Source: Bog-473 sp963821755
GTDB lineage: Bacteria > Actinomycetota > Acidimicrobiia > Acidimicrobiales > RAAP-2
Direction: 5' to 3'
Length of the DNA stretch: 64,000 nt
Assembly: GCA_963821755.1 (NCBI GenBank)
Contig: CAWGEX010000005.1
Location: 186,001-250,000 of the forward strand
Shown: positions 1 through 8,801 of the stretch, piece by piece
Layout of the letters: every line of letters begins with the position of its first letter
Position numbering within the stretch: position 1 is the stretch's first letter
Translations under genes and position numbers: made by a program
The notes under the pieces: generated by a model
Database searches by the model: none
Told to the model about the DNA's origin: nothing
Seen by the model: the letters and a program-made list of their open reading frames with translations, nothing else

Positions 1-1
1 C

Positions 2-1039
2 GCCACCGAGATGACGGCGATCCGCGACACCTACGCCAACCCGCGCCGCAGCATCGTCACCCACGACCCCGGTGAGATGGGGGTCGAAGACCTGATCGAC
101 GACGAGGAGATCGTCGTCACCATGACGAAGGCCAACTACATCAAGTCGGTGGCGGCGGGTGCCTTCCGGACCCAGGGCCGCGGCGGCCGCGGGGTCCAGG
201 GTGCCCGGCTGAAGGAGGAGGACCTGGTCAGCGAGGTCATCCACACCTCGGCCCACGCCTACCTCCTGCTGTTCTCCAACCGGGGCAAGGTCTACCGGCT
301 GCGCGGCCACGAGATCCCCATGAAGGAGCGCACGGCCAAGGGGACGGCCGCCATCAACCTGGTCCCGCTGGCGCCCAACGAGAAGATCCAGGCCATCATC
401 TCGACCCGCGAGTTCCTGCCCGACCAGTACCTCGTCTTCGCCACGGCCCAGGGCCAGGTGAAGAAGACGGCCCTGAGCGAGTACGACAAGTCGCGCCGGG
501 AGGGCTTCATCGCCATCAACCTGCGCGAGGGCGACGAATTGGTGCGGGTGGTGGCCACGTCCGGCGACGACGACATCTTCGAAGTGACCCGCAACGGCAT
601 CACCATCCGCTTCAACGAGTCCGACGTGCGCGCCATGGGCCGGGACGCGGCCGGCGTGCGCGGCATCCGCTTGCGCGAGGGCGACATCGTGGTGTCGTGT
701 GACGTCGCGGCCGACGACACCGACATCTTGTTGGTGACCGATGCCGGCTACGGCAAGCGGACCAAGCTGGAACGCTTCAACCGCCAGGCCCGGGGTGGAC
801 AGGGGGTGCGCGGCATCCGCCTGACCGGCAAGCGCGGCTCGGTGGTGGCGGCCTTCATGATCGCGCTGGACGAGGAGATCCTGCTGGTCTCCTCCGGCGG
901 TGTCGTGATCCGGACGGCGGCGCGCGAGATTGCCTCACAGGGCCGCGACGCCACCGGTGTCCGGGTCATGAACCTCGATGACGGTCAGACGGTGGCCGCG
1001 GTGGCCCGGGTGACGGCGGAGAACGAGGAAGAGGAGTAG
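2..1039 (+). CDS. gyrA: DNA gyrase subunit A, C-terminal part (partial at window edge)
   Basis: This is the DNA-wrapping half of the type II topoisomerase subunit that, with GyrB, introduces negative supercoils. About 345 residues are present. The frame is open to the window edge, so the N-terminal cleavage domain with the catalytic Tyr lies upstream. The beta-pinwheel blades are recognisable from repeated patterns such as GRDAAGVRGIRL, ARGGQGVRGIRL and GRDATGVRVMNL. A GyrA-box-like motif, QGRGGRG, sits near residue 58 of the visible part. The canonical box is Q(R/K)RGG(K/R)G, so the second position is Gly here. The protein ends in an acidic tail of Glu residues, as in many actinobacterial GyrA proteins. 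It converges on the RodZ-like gene 57 bases downstream. Identification is secure. Confidence 0.97.
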   Translation, partial: ATEMTAIRDTYANPRRSIVTHDPGEMGVEDLIDDEEIVVTMTKANYIKSVAAGAFRTQGRGGRGVQGARLKEEDLVSEVIHTSAHAYLLLFSNRGKVYRLRGHEIPMKERTAKGTAAINLVPLAPNEKIQAIISTREFLPDQYLVFATAQGQVKKTALSEYDKSRREGFIAINLREGDELVRVVATSGDDDIFEVTRNGITIRFNESDVRAMGRDAAGVRGIRLREGDIVVSCDVAADDTDILLVTDAGYGKRTKLERFNRQARGGQGVRGIRLTGKRGSVVAAFMIALDEEILLVSSGGVVIRTAAREIASQGRDATGVRVMNLDDGQTVAAVARVTAENEEEE

Positions 1040-1096
1040 CGGCCGGGTCTCTTCGGGGGAACCGGGTCTCCGAGCGGGACGGGTTCCTCGTGGGAC

Positions 1097-2108
1097 TCAG
1101 CCGCTGGCGATGAAGGTCATGGTGAAGGGCGCCCCGGCCGGGGTGTACGAGGTGAGGGGCCGGAGGCCCGAGAAGACCTGGAAGTGGGCGGCCAGGCTCC
1201 CCGTCTGGATGGTCGTGGTCCCGTTGACGGCGAAGATGTGGCTCTGGCCACCGGGAATGACCTGGGAGAACACGGGAACCTGACTGCCCGAGTTGGTGAC
1301 CTGGACCCAGCTCGGATTGGCGTTGGTGACCACCGCCACCCCGAACGAGGACGCCGCCACCTGAAGCGTGCCACCGTTCTTGAGGGCGTTGGTCGACACG
1401 GTGAACCTCGGCAGGGCCGTGGACGACCTGTGGCCCGACCGGTGCGTGGTGCCGGTCGTGACGCCGGTGTCCTTCTTGGCCGTGGCGATCAGGGTGGAGG
1501 TCTCGCTGCGCGCCGAGTGGATCCAGCGCGGAGAGCTGATTGTGCAGGCCCAGGCCGACGCCGGCCGCCACGACCAGGAGCGCCACCACCGCGACCAGGA
1601 TCTTGAGGTAGGTCGGAGGGCCCTGGCGGACCGCCGACACCTGGCCCGTCTCGAAGATGGGCACCGGCCGCGTGTCGTTGATCGACAGCGGACCGACCGC
1701 CCCGATCACGCCGGTGATGAGCGCCTCGTTGACCCCCGTGCTGTCGGCGGGGAAGGCCGAGCCGTAGTCGCCGGAGGGGGAGTGCCCCCCGGCGGGAGCC
1801 GAGGAGACCGACACCACCGGGACGACGCCGGTGTCGCCGTGGCGCGCCGCGGCCTCGACGCTGGGCCAGCGGTCCAGCACGGCCAGGACATAGGCGTCGC
1901 CGGGCAGGCCGAGCGAGTCGGCGTAGGCGCGGAGGGCCCGGAGGGTCTCGATGCGGTCCGGCATGCGGGCGACGGTGCCGCTCTCCAGGGCCTCGAGCTC
2001 GGACGAGGCCACCCCCACCCGGATCGCCGCCTCGGGCAGCGACAGGCCGGCCTGCGTGCGGGCATGGAGGAGCGATCGCCCGATGTCCGGGACGGAGTCC
2101 GATGTCAC
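1097..2108 (-). pseudogene. RodZ-like HTH / transmembrane / DUF4115 protein, frameshifted
   Basis: The N-terminal part, from a GTG at 2108, carries an HTH_25-type helix-turn-helix (about residues 8-60, beginning IGRSLLHARTQAGLS), a Pro/Ser-rich linker and one membrane segment of Val, Leu and Ala. The C-terminal part is an extracytoplasmic DUF4115-like beta domain in a different frame, from roughly 1500 down to the stop at 1097. The two halves join if one base is skipped in the GCGCGC run near 1505-1513 (+1 shift). This is the layout of RodZ-type proteins, which link MreB or cell-shape functions to the envelope, though many actinobacterial relatives have unknown roles. Either a recent pseudogene or a sequencing insertion would explain the break. 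Both halves look well conserved, which favours the latter. Confidence 0.7.
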
Positions 2109-2268
2109 CTGGGCTTCACCGCTGGCGGGGTTTGCGCCACGACCGAGCACCACGCACCCCTTCTGTTCGGCGACGGATGACACCGAGATTGTACCTGGTA
2201 CCCGGCCTTTCCTGGCTGCGCGGCCCCAGGCACCGGGGCTGCGCACACCCCGGTTGGTGTCAGTTGGG

Positions 2269-2934
2269 TCAGAAGAAGTGGAAGGAGGTGACGGGCCAGA
2301 CCCGGACGTCGACCTTGCCCACGATGAGCGACCGGGAGATCGGGCCCCAGTACCGGCTGTCGCAGGACTCGGTGCGATTGTCGCCCATCATGAAGTAGTG
2401 GTTGGCCGGGATCACGTAGGGCTTGGTCAGGTTGTAGGGCGTGCCCGCCGGACCGGCCTCGGTCGAGCCCTGGACCGAGGCCGGGAGCCAGGTCTCGGGC
2501 AGGGCCTTCCCGTCGATGTCGACATGCCCCTGGGCGAGCGAGATGGTCTCTCCGGGCAGCCCGACCACCCGCTTGACCAGATCGTTGACTTCGGCCCCGC
2601 CGCAGTTCTCGGCCGGCGGGCGGGAGAAGACCACGATGTCGCCGCGACCGACGCCGTGGAGGTGGTAGCTGAGCTTGTTGACCAGGATGCGGTCGCCGAT
2701 CTGCAGGGTCGGCTCCATGGAGCCCGAGGGGATGAAGAAGGTCTGCACCACGAAGACGCGCAGGAGGAGCGCCACCACGAGGGCCACCAGCACCACGACC
2801 ACGATCTCGCGCAACCAATGGGAGCGGGTCGGGGTCCGGCCGCCAGGGCGACCAGCGCCCCCAGCACCGGTCCCGGCGGCCCGTGACGGGCCGGCGGGCG
2901 AAGGGTCCTCGACGCCCAGCGCCGGGTCGGTCAT
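2269..2934 (-). CDS. lepB: signal peptidase I
   Basis: Membrane-bound serine protease that removes signal peptides from secreted proteins. It has 221 residues from the ATG at 2934. Upstream in-frame codons exist, but this start leaves a normal short cytoplasmic Pro/Gly-rich tail of about 40 residues. One membrane anchor spans about 42-60. The catalytic Ser72 lies in PSGSMEP, the general base Lys121 in KRVVG, and the conserved GDN box at 184-186. This is the Ser/Lys dyad layout of class I (S26) peptidases with a single N-terminal anchor, usual for Gram-positive bacteria. It lies between the RodZ-like gene and the amidohydrolase on the same strand. Its substrates could include the secreted proteins encoded nearby. 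Confidence 0.96.
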   Translation of the reverse strand: MTDPALGVEDPSPAGPSRAAGTGAGGAGRPGGRTPTRSHWLREIVVVVLVALVVALLLRVFVVQTFFIPSGSMEPTLQIGDRILVNKLSYHLHGVGRGDIVVFSRPPAENCGGAEVNDLVKRVVGLPGETISLAQGHVDIDGKALPETWLPASVQGSTEAGPAGTPYNLTKPYVIPANHYFMMGDNRTESCDSRYWGPISRSLIVGKVDVRVWPVTSFHFF

Positions 2935-3022
2935 GTCGGGCGTCACGGTAGGGGGGAAGGCTACTCGCGCGGTCCGGTGCCGAGAGCGCGCTCGGTGGAG
3001 GTGGGGGCCCGGCCGAGCCGGC

Positions 3023-4750
3023 TCAGACGCCGGCCGGAACGACCGACGCCGTGTCGCGGCCCGAATGGAGCAGGGACCCGGGGACCGCACCGGTGGGCGT
3101 CCCGTCGCGCACGGTCTCCACCCCGTTGACCAGCACCCGGACCACCCCCACCGAGGCGGCGATGAGGCGCGGCGCGTCGCCGGGTAGATCGTGCACCAGG
3201 CGGGCCGGCTCGGACCCGATGGTGGCCGGATCGAAGATGAAGAGATCGGCGGCGTAGTCCTCGGCCACCAGGCCGCGCCGGCGCAGGCCGAAGAGCTGCG
3301 CCGGTTGACCGGTCAGCATGTGGACGGCCGCTTCCACCGGCACCAGCCGGCGCCCGCGCAGGCAGTCGGCCAGGAAGGCGGTGGGGTAGTTCGACCCGCA
3401 CATGCGGTCGAGGTGCGCGCCGGCGTCCGAACCGCCGACCATGGCGCGGGGATCGCGCCAGATCTCCGCTCGCATGGTCCAGGTCGTCTCGTCCCCGTCG
3501 TCGGTGTTCGGCCACAGGACGGTGCGCAGGTCGTCGGCCAGCACGATGTCCAAGAGGGTGTCGAAGGTCGAGGTGCCCCGCTCGGCCGCGATGTCATCGA
3601 CCACCCGGCCGGCACAGCCGTCGTTGGCCGGCGCGTAGGTGTCGCCGATGATGTAGGTGCCCCAGTGGGCCAGCCCCCGGAACACCCCGGCCTCCTTGGA
3701 GCGGGCCCGCTCGTCGAGCAGCGACCGCACGGCGGGATCGGCCAGCTGGGCCATCCGCTCCTCGAGGGGTAGGCCCATGACGTCGCCCCAGCCGGGAATG
3801 AGGAAGAGGGCGCAGTGGGTACGGAAGCTCATGTTCATGGGGACCAAGGTGGGCATGGTCAGCGCCACGATCTGCCCGCCGGCCGCCGCCGCTGCCGTCG
3901 ACGCGGCCAACTGGTGCTCGATGCGGTCGGCCGAGCGGGCGTCCACGGTCAGGACGTTCCAGTTGAGGGGCCGTCGCGCCGTGGTGCTCATCGTGGTCAT
4001 CAGTTCGACCTCCTCGTCGCTGAAGGCATCGAGGCAGCCGTTGGTGATGTACTCGAGGGTCGTCCCTTCGTGGGCCGCCACCTCCGCGCAGAACGCCAAC
4101 ATCTCGCGACGGTCGGCGTGACGCGAGGTGATCGGTCGGTTGTCGCCGTCGGAGTGGGTGCGCGACTGCGACGACGAGAACCCGAGACCTCCGGCCGCCA
4201 GCGACTCGGCCAGGAGGGCGCGCATGGCGGCGATCTCTGCGTCGGTGGCCACCTCGTCGGCCCGGGCTGCCCCCATGACCTTGCGGCGCAGCGCGCAGTG
4301 GCCGACCAAGAACCCGGCGTTGACGCCAAGGTTGCCCTCCAGGGCGCCCAGGTACTCGCCGAAGGTCGACCAGTTCCACGGCACGCCCTGCTCGAGCGCG
4401 GCGAGGGGCATGCCTTCGACCTTGGCCATCATGCGGCGGATGTAGTCGGCGTCCTCGGGGTTGATCGGGGCCAGGGTGAAGCCGCAGTTCCCCCCGATGA
4501 CCGTGGTGACGCCGTGCAGGTTGGAGGGCGACGCCGAGGGGTCCCAGAAGAGCTGGGCGTCGTAGTGGGTGTGGGGATCCACCACCCCGGGAACCACCAT
4601 GAGACCGGTGGCGTCGAATTCGGTGGCCCCGGACTCGGCCACCTCACCGATGGCGACGATCCGGCCGTCGGAAATGGCCACGTCGGCCTCCCGGGCCGGC
4701 TCTCCGGTGCCGTCGATGACCGTGCCGGATCGGATCACGTAGTCGAGCAT
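3023..4750 (-). CDS. amidohydrolase family 3, N-acyl-D-amino-acid deacylase-like
   Basis: A 575-residue metal-dependent hydrolase of the D-aminoacylase/dihydroorotase type. The N-terminus forms the small beta-sandwich (about 1-55, starting LDYVIRSGTVIDGTG). The metal-binding PHTHYD motif follows near residue 65 and begins the TIM barrel. Further metal-ligand candidates are visible downstream, including VGHCALR and GGSDAGAHLD. The C-terminal strands return to the sandwich. Family members deacylate N-acyl-D-amino acids or hydrolyse related amides, but the substrate cannot be told here. The start at 4750 was chosen because the conserved fold begins immediately after it. A perfect 15-bp inverted repeat at 4806-4820 sits in its promoter region. 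Confidence 0.85.
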   Translation of the reverse strand: MLDYVIRSGTVIDGTGEPAREADVAISDGRIVAIGEVAESGATEFDATGLMVVPGVVDPHTHYDAQLFWDPSASPSNLHGVTTVIGGNCGFTLAPINPEDADYIRRMMAKVEGMPLAALEQGVPWNWSTFGEYLGALEGNLGVNAGFLVGHCALRRKVMGAARADEVATDAEIAAMRALLAESLAAGGLGFSSSQSRTHSDGDNRPITSRHADRREMLAFCAEVAAHEGTTLEYITNGCLDAFSDEEVELMTTMSTTARRPLNWNVLTVDARSADRIEHQLAASTAAAAAGGQIVALTMPTLVPMNMSFRTHCALFLIPGWGDVMGLPLEERMAQLADPAVRSLLDERARSKEAGVFRGLAHWGTYIIGDTYAPANDGCAGRVVDDIAAERGTSTFDTLLDIVLADDLRTVLWPNTDDGDETTWTMRAEIWRDPRAMVGGSDAGAHLDRMCGSNYPTAFLADCLRGRRLVPVEAAVHMLTGQPAQLFGLRRRGLVAEDYAADLFIFDPATIGSEPARLVHDLPGDAPRLIAASVGVVRVLVNGVETVRDGTPTGAVPGSLLHSGRDTASVVPAGV

Positions 4751-4805
4751 GAGGCCTCCGTCGGGTCGGGTGAGTGCGGGTGGGTGCGGGTGCGGTCGGG
4801 TCAAT

Positions 4806-4820
4806 CTGACGCGGCGTCAG
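4806..4820. promoter_or_regulatory. perfect inverted repeat CTGACGC-G-GCGTCAG, candidate operator
   Basis: Seven-base perfect arms around one central base, 56 bases upstream of the amidohydrolase start (minus strand) and about 250 bases upstream of the dCTP deaminase. Arms of this TGACGC type are common for TetR-family repressors in actinobacteria. No regulator gene is adjacent, so the binding protein is unknown. Confidence 0.5.
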
Positions 4821-4891
4821 TTTAGGGTTGCGCCCGCCGCGCGCTCTGCGGCCGGGAAGGCGACCGGGAAACTCGGCTGCAACAATGGGCC

Positions 4892-4957
4892 TGTGGATAA
4901 CTACGGTGTGCCTGGGCAATCCCTATGTCGCTGCTTCTTGTCCCCAAGTCGTCCACA
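4892..4957. promoter_or_regulatory. DnaA-box cluster: one exact, two degenerate
   Basis: TGTGGATAA at 4892-4900 is the exact reverse complement of the DnaA box TTATCCACA. TTGTCCCCA (4938-4946) and TCGTCCACA (4949-4957) each match it at seven of nine positions on the plus strand. The cluster lies in the divergent gap between the amidohydrolase and the dCTP deaminase. It is too sparse to be oriC. It could be a DnaA-controlled promoter for the nucleotide gene or an origin-proximal titration site. Confidence 0.4.
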
Positions 4958-5068
4958 GAGCGGGCCCGTGGACGCCGGGGGCGTGGTCCGTCGGCTTTCG
5001 CCGCGGCGCCGCACGTGGTTCACTCCTCGTGTGACCCGTCGTGCCTCCCTCAAGCGCCGGACGCGCCC

Positions 5069-6208
5069 ATGGTCCTGAGCCTGAATCCGAGCGCCGAGGG
5101 TGTGCTCCCGGGCCATCTGCTCGAACGGGCCATCAGGGCGGGCTACATCGAGGCCGGGCGCTTCAACATCCCCGAGGCCAATGTGCAGCCGGCCAGCCTC
5201 GACCTGCGGCTGGGGGAGCGGGCGCTACGCATCCGCTGCAGTTTCCTGCCCGGCGCCGACACGGTCGAGGAGAAGCTCAAGGACTACATCCTTGACGAGA
5301 TCGACCTCCGGGGCGAGGGGGCGATGCTCGAAGCCCGCTGTCCCTACCTGATCGAGCTCAAGGAGCGGCTCGACCTGCCGGCCGGCCTCCGGGGCAAGGC
5401 CAACCCGAAGAGCTCGACCGGTCGCATCGATGTCTTCACCCGCGTCATCACCGACCACAGCGAGCGTTTCGACGAGATCGCCGCCGGCTACCGCGGGCCG
5501 CTCTACCTCGAGGTGGTTCCCCTCTCCTTCCCCGTCCGGGTGCGCGAGGACCTGGCGCTGAACCAGTTGCGGCTGGCTGTCGGCCGGCCCTGGCTGAGTG
5601 ACGACGACGTGCGCGCCGCCCACGAGGAGGAGCCGATCCTGTTCAAGGACGGGGCGCCGGTGCCGACCGGGCAACTGGTGCTGGCCGACGGCCTCTTCCT
5701 CGGCCTGGACCTGCACGGTGACGCCCAGGGCCGGGTCGGCCACAGCACGCGGGACAGCGCGCCGCTCCTCGATCTCACCTCGGGGCTCGAGGTGGACCCG
5801 GCCCCCTTCTGGGACCCGGTCTTTCGCGAGGAGGGCGACCGCCTGGTGCTCTCGCCCAAGCGCTTCTACCTCCTCATGTCCAACGAGGCGGTCAGCGTCC
5901 CGCCGTACCTGGCGGCCGAGATGACGGCCTACGACCCGACCAGCGGCGAGCTGCGGACGCACTATGCCGGCTTCTTCGACCCGGGGTTCGGCTATGACCC
6001 CAACCACCGCTTCCAGGGATCCCGCGCCGCCCTCGAGGTGCGGGCGCACGACGTGCCGTTCATGGTGGAGAACGGGCAGGCAGTCTGCAAGCTCACCTTC
6101 GAACGGATGCTGGAGGAGCCGCTCTCGCTCTACGGTGCCGACATCGGGTCCTCCTATCAGCAACAGGAAGAGACCTTGAGCCGGTATTTCAGGCGCTCGA
6201 GCGGCTAG
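5069..6208 (+). CDS. dcd: 2'-deoxycytidine 5'-triphosphate deaminase, two-domain type
   Basis: Converts dCTP to dUTP, feeding dTMP synthesis. At 379 residues it is about twice the length of classical Dcd (about 190) and matches the double-domain family PF06559. The first half holds the signature NPKSSTGRID (near residue 115) with the substrate-binding surroundings of the dUTPase/Dcd fold. The second half repeats the trimeric beta-barrel domain, with GFFDPGFGYD corresponding to the conserved nucleotide-binding strand. The ATG at 5069 was preferred over an in-frame ATG 144 bases upstream because the fold starts just after it. A DnaA-box cluster lies 110-180 bases upstream. Family assignment is firm. 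Activity is inferred from the motif. Confidence 0.88.
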   Translation: MVLSLNPSAEGVLPGHLLERAIRAGYIEAGRFNIPEANVQPASLDLRLGERALRIRCSFLPGADTVEEKLKDYILDEIDLRGEGAMLEARCPYLIELKERLDLPAGLRGKANPKSSTGRIDVFTRVITDHSERFDEIAAGYRGPLYLEVVPLSFPVRVREDLALNQLRLAVGRPWLSDDDVRAAHEEEPILFKDGAPVPTGQLVLADGLFLGLDLHGDAQGRVGHSTRDSAPLLDLTSGLEVDPAPFWDPVFREEGDRLVLSPKRFYLLMSNEAVSVPPYLAAEMTAYDPTSGELRTHYAGFFDPGFGYDPNHRFQGSRAALEVRAHDVPFMVENGQAVCKLTFERMLEEPLSLYGADIGSSYQQQEETLSRYFRRSSG

Positions 6209-6311
6209 GCGGGACGCCGAAGAAGGACGATGAGCGGGACAAGGTCGATTCGCCGGCCCGCTCGCTCGGCCCGCCCTGCCCAGCGGTGACTCAAAGGTGC
6301 TCCAGATACCC

Positions 6312-6337
6312 GGAAACAAATAGCAGGTGATTTCGTA
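6312..6337 (+). promoter_or_regulatory. possible ECF-sigma promoter for the chaplin-like gene
   Basis: GGAAAC at 6312-6317 and CGTA at 6334-6337 are separated by 16 bases, the spacing of ECF-sigma promoters (GGAAC...CGT). In Streptomyces, chaplin genes are driven by the ECF sigma factor BldN, whose boxes differ in detail. The element lies about 70 bases upstream of the GTG start at 6408. This is inference from short motifs only. Confidence 0.3.
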
Positions 6338-6407
6338 AGAAAGGGCGGTACGGCCGTTTCTCCCTGTGCGACACCTTCGGTCGCCACACTTGAGAGGGAG
6401 CTTCACC

Positions 6408-7880
6408 GTGAATCGTCTGAGCCGTACAACTTTGGGGGCCATTGGGAGCGGGGTGGTACTGGCGGCTTCGATGTTCATCGGGCTCGGATCAGCCGGTGCG
6501 GACACCGCACCGAGCCTGCCCGTTTCCATCGCCCTGCCCATCACCGCGCTGGGCAATGCGATCGCCGGCACCGCGCTGCCGGGCCTGGGCGCCACTCCGG
6601 GTTCCAACGCCACCACCCAGACGAGCCCGGTGGCCAACGTCAGCGCACCGGTCAATGCCTGTTCGATCTCGGCCGGGGTGGCGGCCGACGCCAGCAGCAG
6701 CTGCTCGACCACGTCGGTCGGTACCAATCAGTTCGGCGCGGTCGGCAACGTCAATGTCCCCATCACGGCCAATAACAATGCCGTGGGCCTGCTCGGCCGA
6801 GCGGCCTCGGCCCTCGGTATGTCCTCCTCCTCGGGCGCGTCCACGACCCAATCCGGTCTGATCAATGCCTCGGCTCCGGTCACGCTCTGTGCCATCAACG
6901 CCGGCATCGACGGGAACACCTCGAGTGCCTGCGACACGACCGGCACCAACGGCACGACCTCCCAGCGTGGTCTGGTCGACGCGGCCGTCCCGGTCACCGT
7001 CTGTGACGTCATCGTCCAGGTCGCCGGCGACGGCACGGCCAACTGCCCGACCAACCCTGACACGACGTCGCAGTCCGGCCAGCTGGCCGATCTGAACGCC
7101 CCGGTCGGCGTCTGCGGCGTCATCGCCGCGGTGGACGGCACCGGCACCGGCCAGTGCATGCCGGCCAGCAACACGCCCATGGTCGATGGCCTGCCGACGA
7201 ACCCGCTGACGCAGTCGGCTCCCGTCGACGGCGTCCTGCCGGTGAACGCCTGCAGCGTGGTGGTGGCCGTTGACGGAACGGCCTCCAATTCCTGTGAGCC
7301 CAGCCATGTCGCGGCCTCCCAGACCGGCCCGGCGACGGTCGTCGCCCCGGCCACCGTCTGCTCGGTGGCGGCCGCCCTCGATGGAACGGCCACGAGCGTC
7401 TGCAACGGGAGCGCCAGCACCGGCGACCCCATCGGCACAGGTGGCATCGGAGCTACCGGCGGGTCCGTTCCCGTCACGCTCTGCGGAATCGAGGGCGCGG
7501 CGAGCGGGACCGCGGCTGCATCCTGCCCGAACGTCACGACGACCGGCACCGGAACCACGCCCGGTGGCGGAACGTCACCCGGTGGCGGTACATCACCGGG
7601 CGGTGGCACTTCACCCGGTGGCGGAACGTCACCCGGCGGAGGTACATCGCCGGACGGCGGAACCGGCACTGCGCCGAGTCCCGCTACCTTGGCCTCCACC
7701 AGCGCCGCCAACGGGGCCGGCACCCCGGCCGCCAACTCAGCCGGCGATCCGCTGGCCTTTACCGGGGCCTCGCTGGTGTTCGAGCTGACCATGGCTCTGC
7801 TGGCCCTGGTCGCCGGACTCGCGATGACCGGTGTGGCGCGCCGTCGCCGCACCGCAAGGCGGTCCGCCTCTCACCGTTAA
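6408..7880 (+). CDS. secreted chaplin-like repeat protein with LAFTG sortase signal
   Basis: The GTG start is preceded by GAGAGGGAG. The 490-residue product has a signal peptide (about 1-31). It then has seven repeats of the form PVxxC-x13-C, with Cys pairs at 85/99, 161/175, 199/213, 236/250, 282/296, 318/332 and 359/373, each spaced by exactly 14 residues. A Gly/Thr/Ser/Pro linker of GGGTSP units (about 384-418) leads to LAFTG (449-453), a hydrophobic helix and an Arg-rich tail. That ending is a class E (LAxTG) sortase sorting signal. Streptomyces long chaplins share the arrangement of hydrophobic Cys-pair domains plus LAxTG, but their Cys spacing is wider, so this is chaplin-like by architecture, not proven homology. 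It is probably wall-linked and may form disulfide-stabilised surface fibres. Confidence 0.75.
   Translation: MNRLSRTTLGAIGSGVVLAASMFIGLGSAGADTAPSLPVSIALPITALGNAIAGTALPGLGATPGSNATTQTSPVANVSAPVNACSISAGVAADASSSCSTTSVGTNQFGAVGNVNVPITANNNAVGLLGRAASALGMSSSSGASTTQSGLINASAPVTLCAINAGIDGNTSSACDTTGTNGTTSQRGLVDAAVPVTVCDVIVQVAGDGTANCPTNPDTTSQSGQLADLNAPVGVCGVIAAVDGTGTGQCMPASNTPMVDGLPTNPLTQSAPVDGVLPVNACSVVVAVDGTASNSCEPSHVAASQTGPATVVAPATVCSVAAALDGTATSVCNGSASTGDPIGTGGIGATGGSVPVTLCGIEGAASGTAAASCPNVTTTGTGTTPGGGTSPGGGTSPGGGTSPGGGTSPGGGTSPDGGTGTAPSPATLASTSAANGAGTPAANSAGDPLAFTGASLVFELTMALLALVAGLAMTGVARRRRTARRSASHR
7559..7661 (+). repeat. 18-bp tandem repeat encoding GGGTSP linker
   Basis: About five and a half units, each coding Gly-Gly-Gly-Thr-Ser-Pro, between the Cys-pair region and the sorting signal. 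Third positions vary, so the protein repeat is better conserved than the DNA. Copy number is likely to vary between strains. Confidence 0.8.
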
Positions 7881-7937
7881 GGAGAGACGGGGCGCACACC
7901 CCGACATGTACTGGCGCGACGGAGGCAGGAGGGGTCG

Positions 7938-8651
7938 ATGTCCCAGGAAAAGCAGATCGACCAGGTCATCGGTTTGGAAGAGCTCTTTCTGTCTCAGGAA
8001 TTCGGCCAGACACCAGGTGGCGGCACAGCACCAGCGGGACCTCTGGTCCCGCTGGTGCCTACCGCGTCCGAAGCAGCCGGACATGCGTCGACCACGCACC
8101 GTCGTCGCAACGCCGTCGCCGCACTGAGCGGCACGGCCGCGGTGCTGCTGGTAGCCCTGGGCCTGATCGGCGGTTCCGGCCGACCGACCCCGGTCGTCCA
8201 TTCGGCTAGCCCGTCCACGCCGTCGGGTCGCGGCGGGCCGCCTCCGGGATTCGGCCGGGGCGCGGGCATCTCAGCGGGCACCTCTGCGGGCTCTGCGCCG
8301 GTGCGACTCAGCGGCACCGACCCATCACGGGGCACCTCGGTGTCCCTGGCCGACCTCAGCACGACCACTCCAGCACGCGTGATGCCAGGGCAGCCGAGCG
8401 ACGTGCCGGGCACCACCGGCCTTCCGGCCGGCCGGATCGTCCCCGCGGGCTCCGGGCCGGGCACCGGGTCATCGACCCCGCCCCCATCCCCGTCCGGTGA
8501 CCCGCTCTCGCCAGTGACGTCGTCGGTGGGCGGCATCGCCCCGGGCGCTGGCACTGCTGTGTCGGGCCTGGTCACGACGATCACGACCGGCCTGCCCGCG
8601 GCGACGCCGCTGCCCTTGACCGCCGGTCCGCTGGCAGGCGGGACGCCCTGA
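7938..8651 (+). CDS. membrane-anchored Ser/Thr/Pro-rich protein of unknown function
   Basis: I do not recognise a family. The ATG at 7938 follows a strong AGGAGGGG. The 237-residue product has a short cytoplasmic head of about 60 residues ending in HRRR, one membrane segment (about 63-78, AVLLVALGLIGG) and a long extracytoplasmic tail rich in Gly, Pro, Ser and Thr without predicted domains. It follows the chaplin-like gene by 57 bases on the same strand, so the two are probably co-transcribed. A cell-envelope role is likely. The N-terminal part (EKQIDQVIGLEELFLSQEFG) is polar and could contact a cytoplasmic partner. Confidence 0.65.
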   Translation: MSQEKQIDQVIGLEELFLSQEFGQTPGGGTAPAGPLVPLVPTASEAAGHASTTHRRRNAVAALSGTAAVLLVALGLIGGSGRPTPVVHSASPSTPSGRGGPPPGFGRGAGISAGTSAGSAPVRLSGTDPSRGTSVSLADLSTTTPARVMPGQPSDVPGTTGLPAGRIVPAGSGPGTGSSTPPPSPSGDPLSPVTSSVGGIAPGAGTAVSGLVTTITTGLPAATPLPLTAGPLAGGTP

Positions 8652-8801
8652 GCACGGCGCCAGCGCTCCGCATGAGCTGGATGAGCTGAGTGAGCCCAGG
8701 CGACAGTCGGGCACCCGTGACTCCATATCATTCTGACCGGGTGAGGACGCCGACACGCTCGGGGCTGACAATCGTGGTGGTGCTTAGGAATTGGGGTCAC
8801 C

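Noticed and set aside
1040..1096. Bidirectional terminator between gyrA and the RodZ-like gene
   Set aside because: GGAACC and GGTTCC can pair, but the loop is long and the stem short. GGGTCTC is repeated directly, not inverted.
4860..4960. Chromosomal origin of replication
   Set aside because: Only one exact DnaA box and two weak ones, no AT-rich unwinding region, and dnaA/dnaN are not adjacent.
7559..7661. CRISPR array
   Set aside because: The repeat is a coding 18-bp tandem unit without spacers. No other repeat-spacer pattern occurs in the window.
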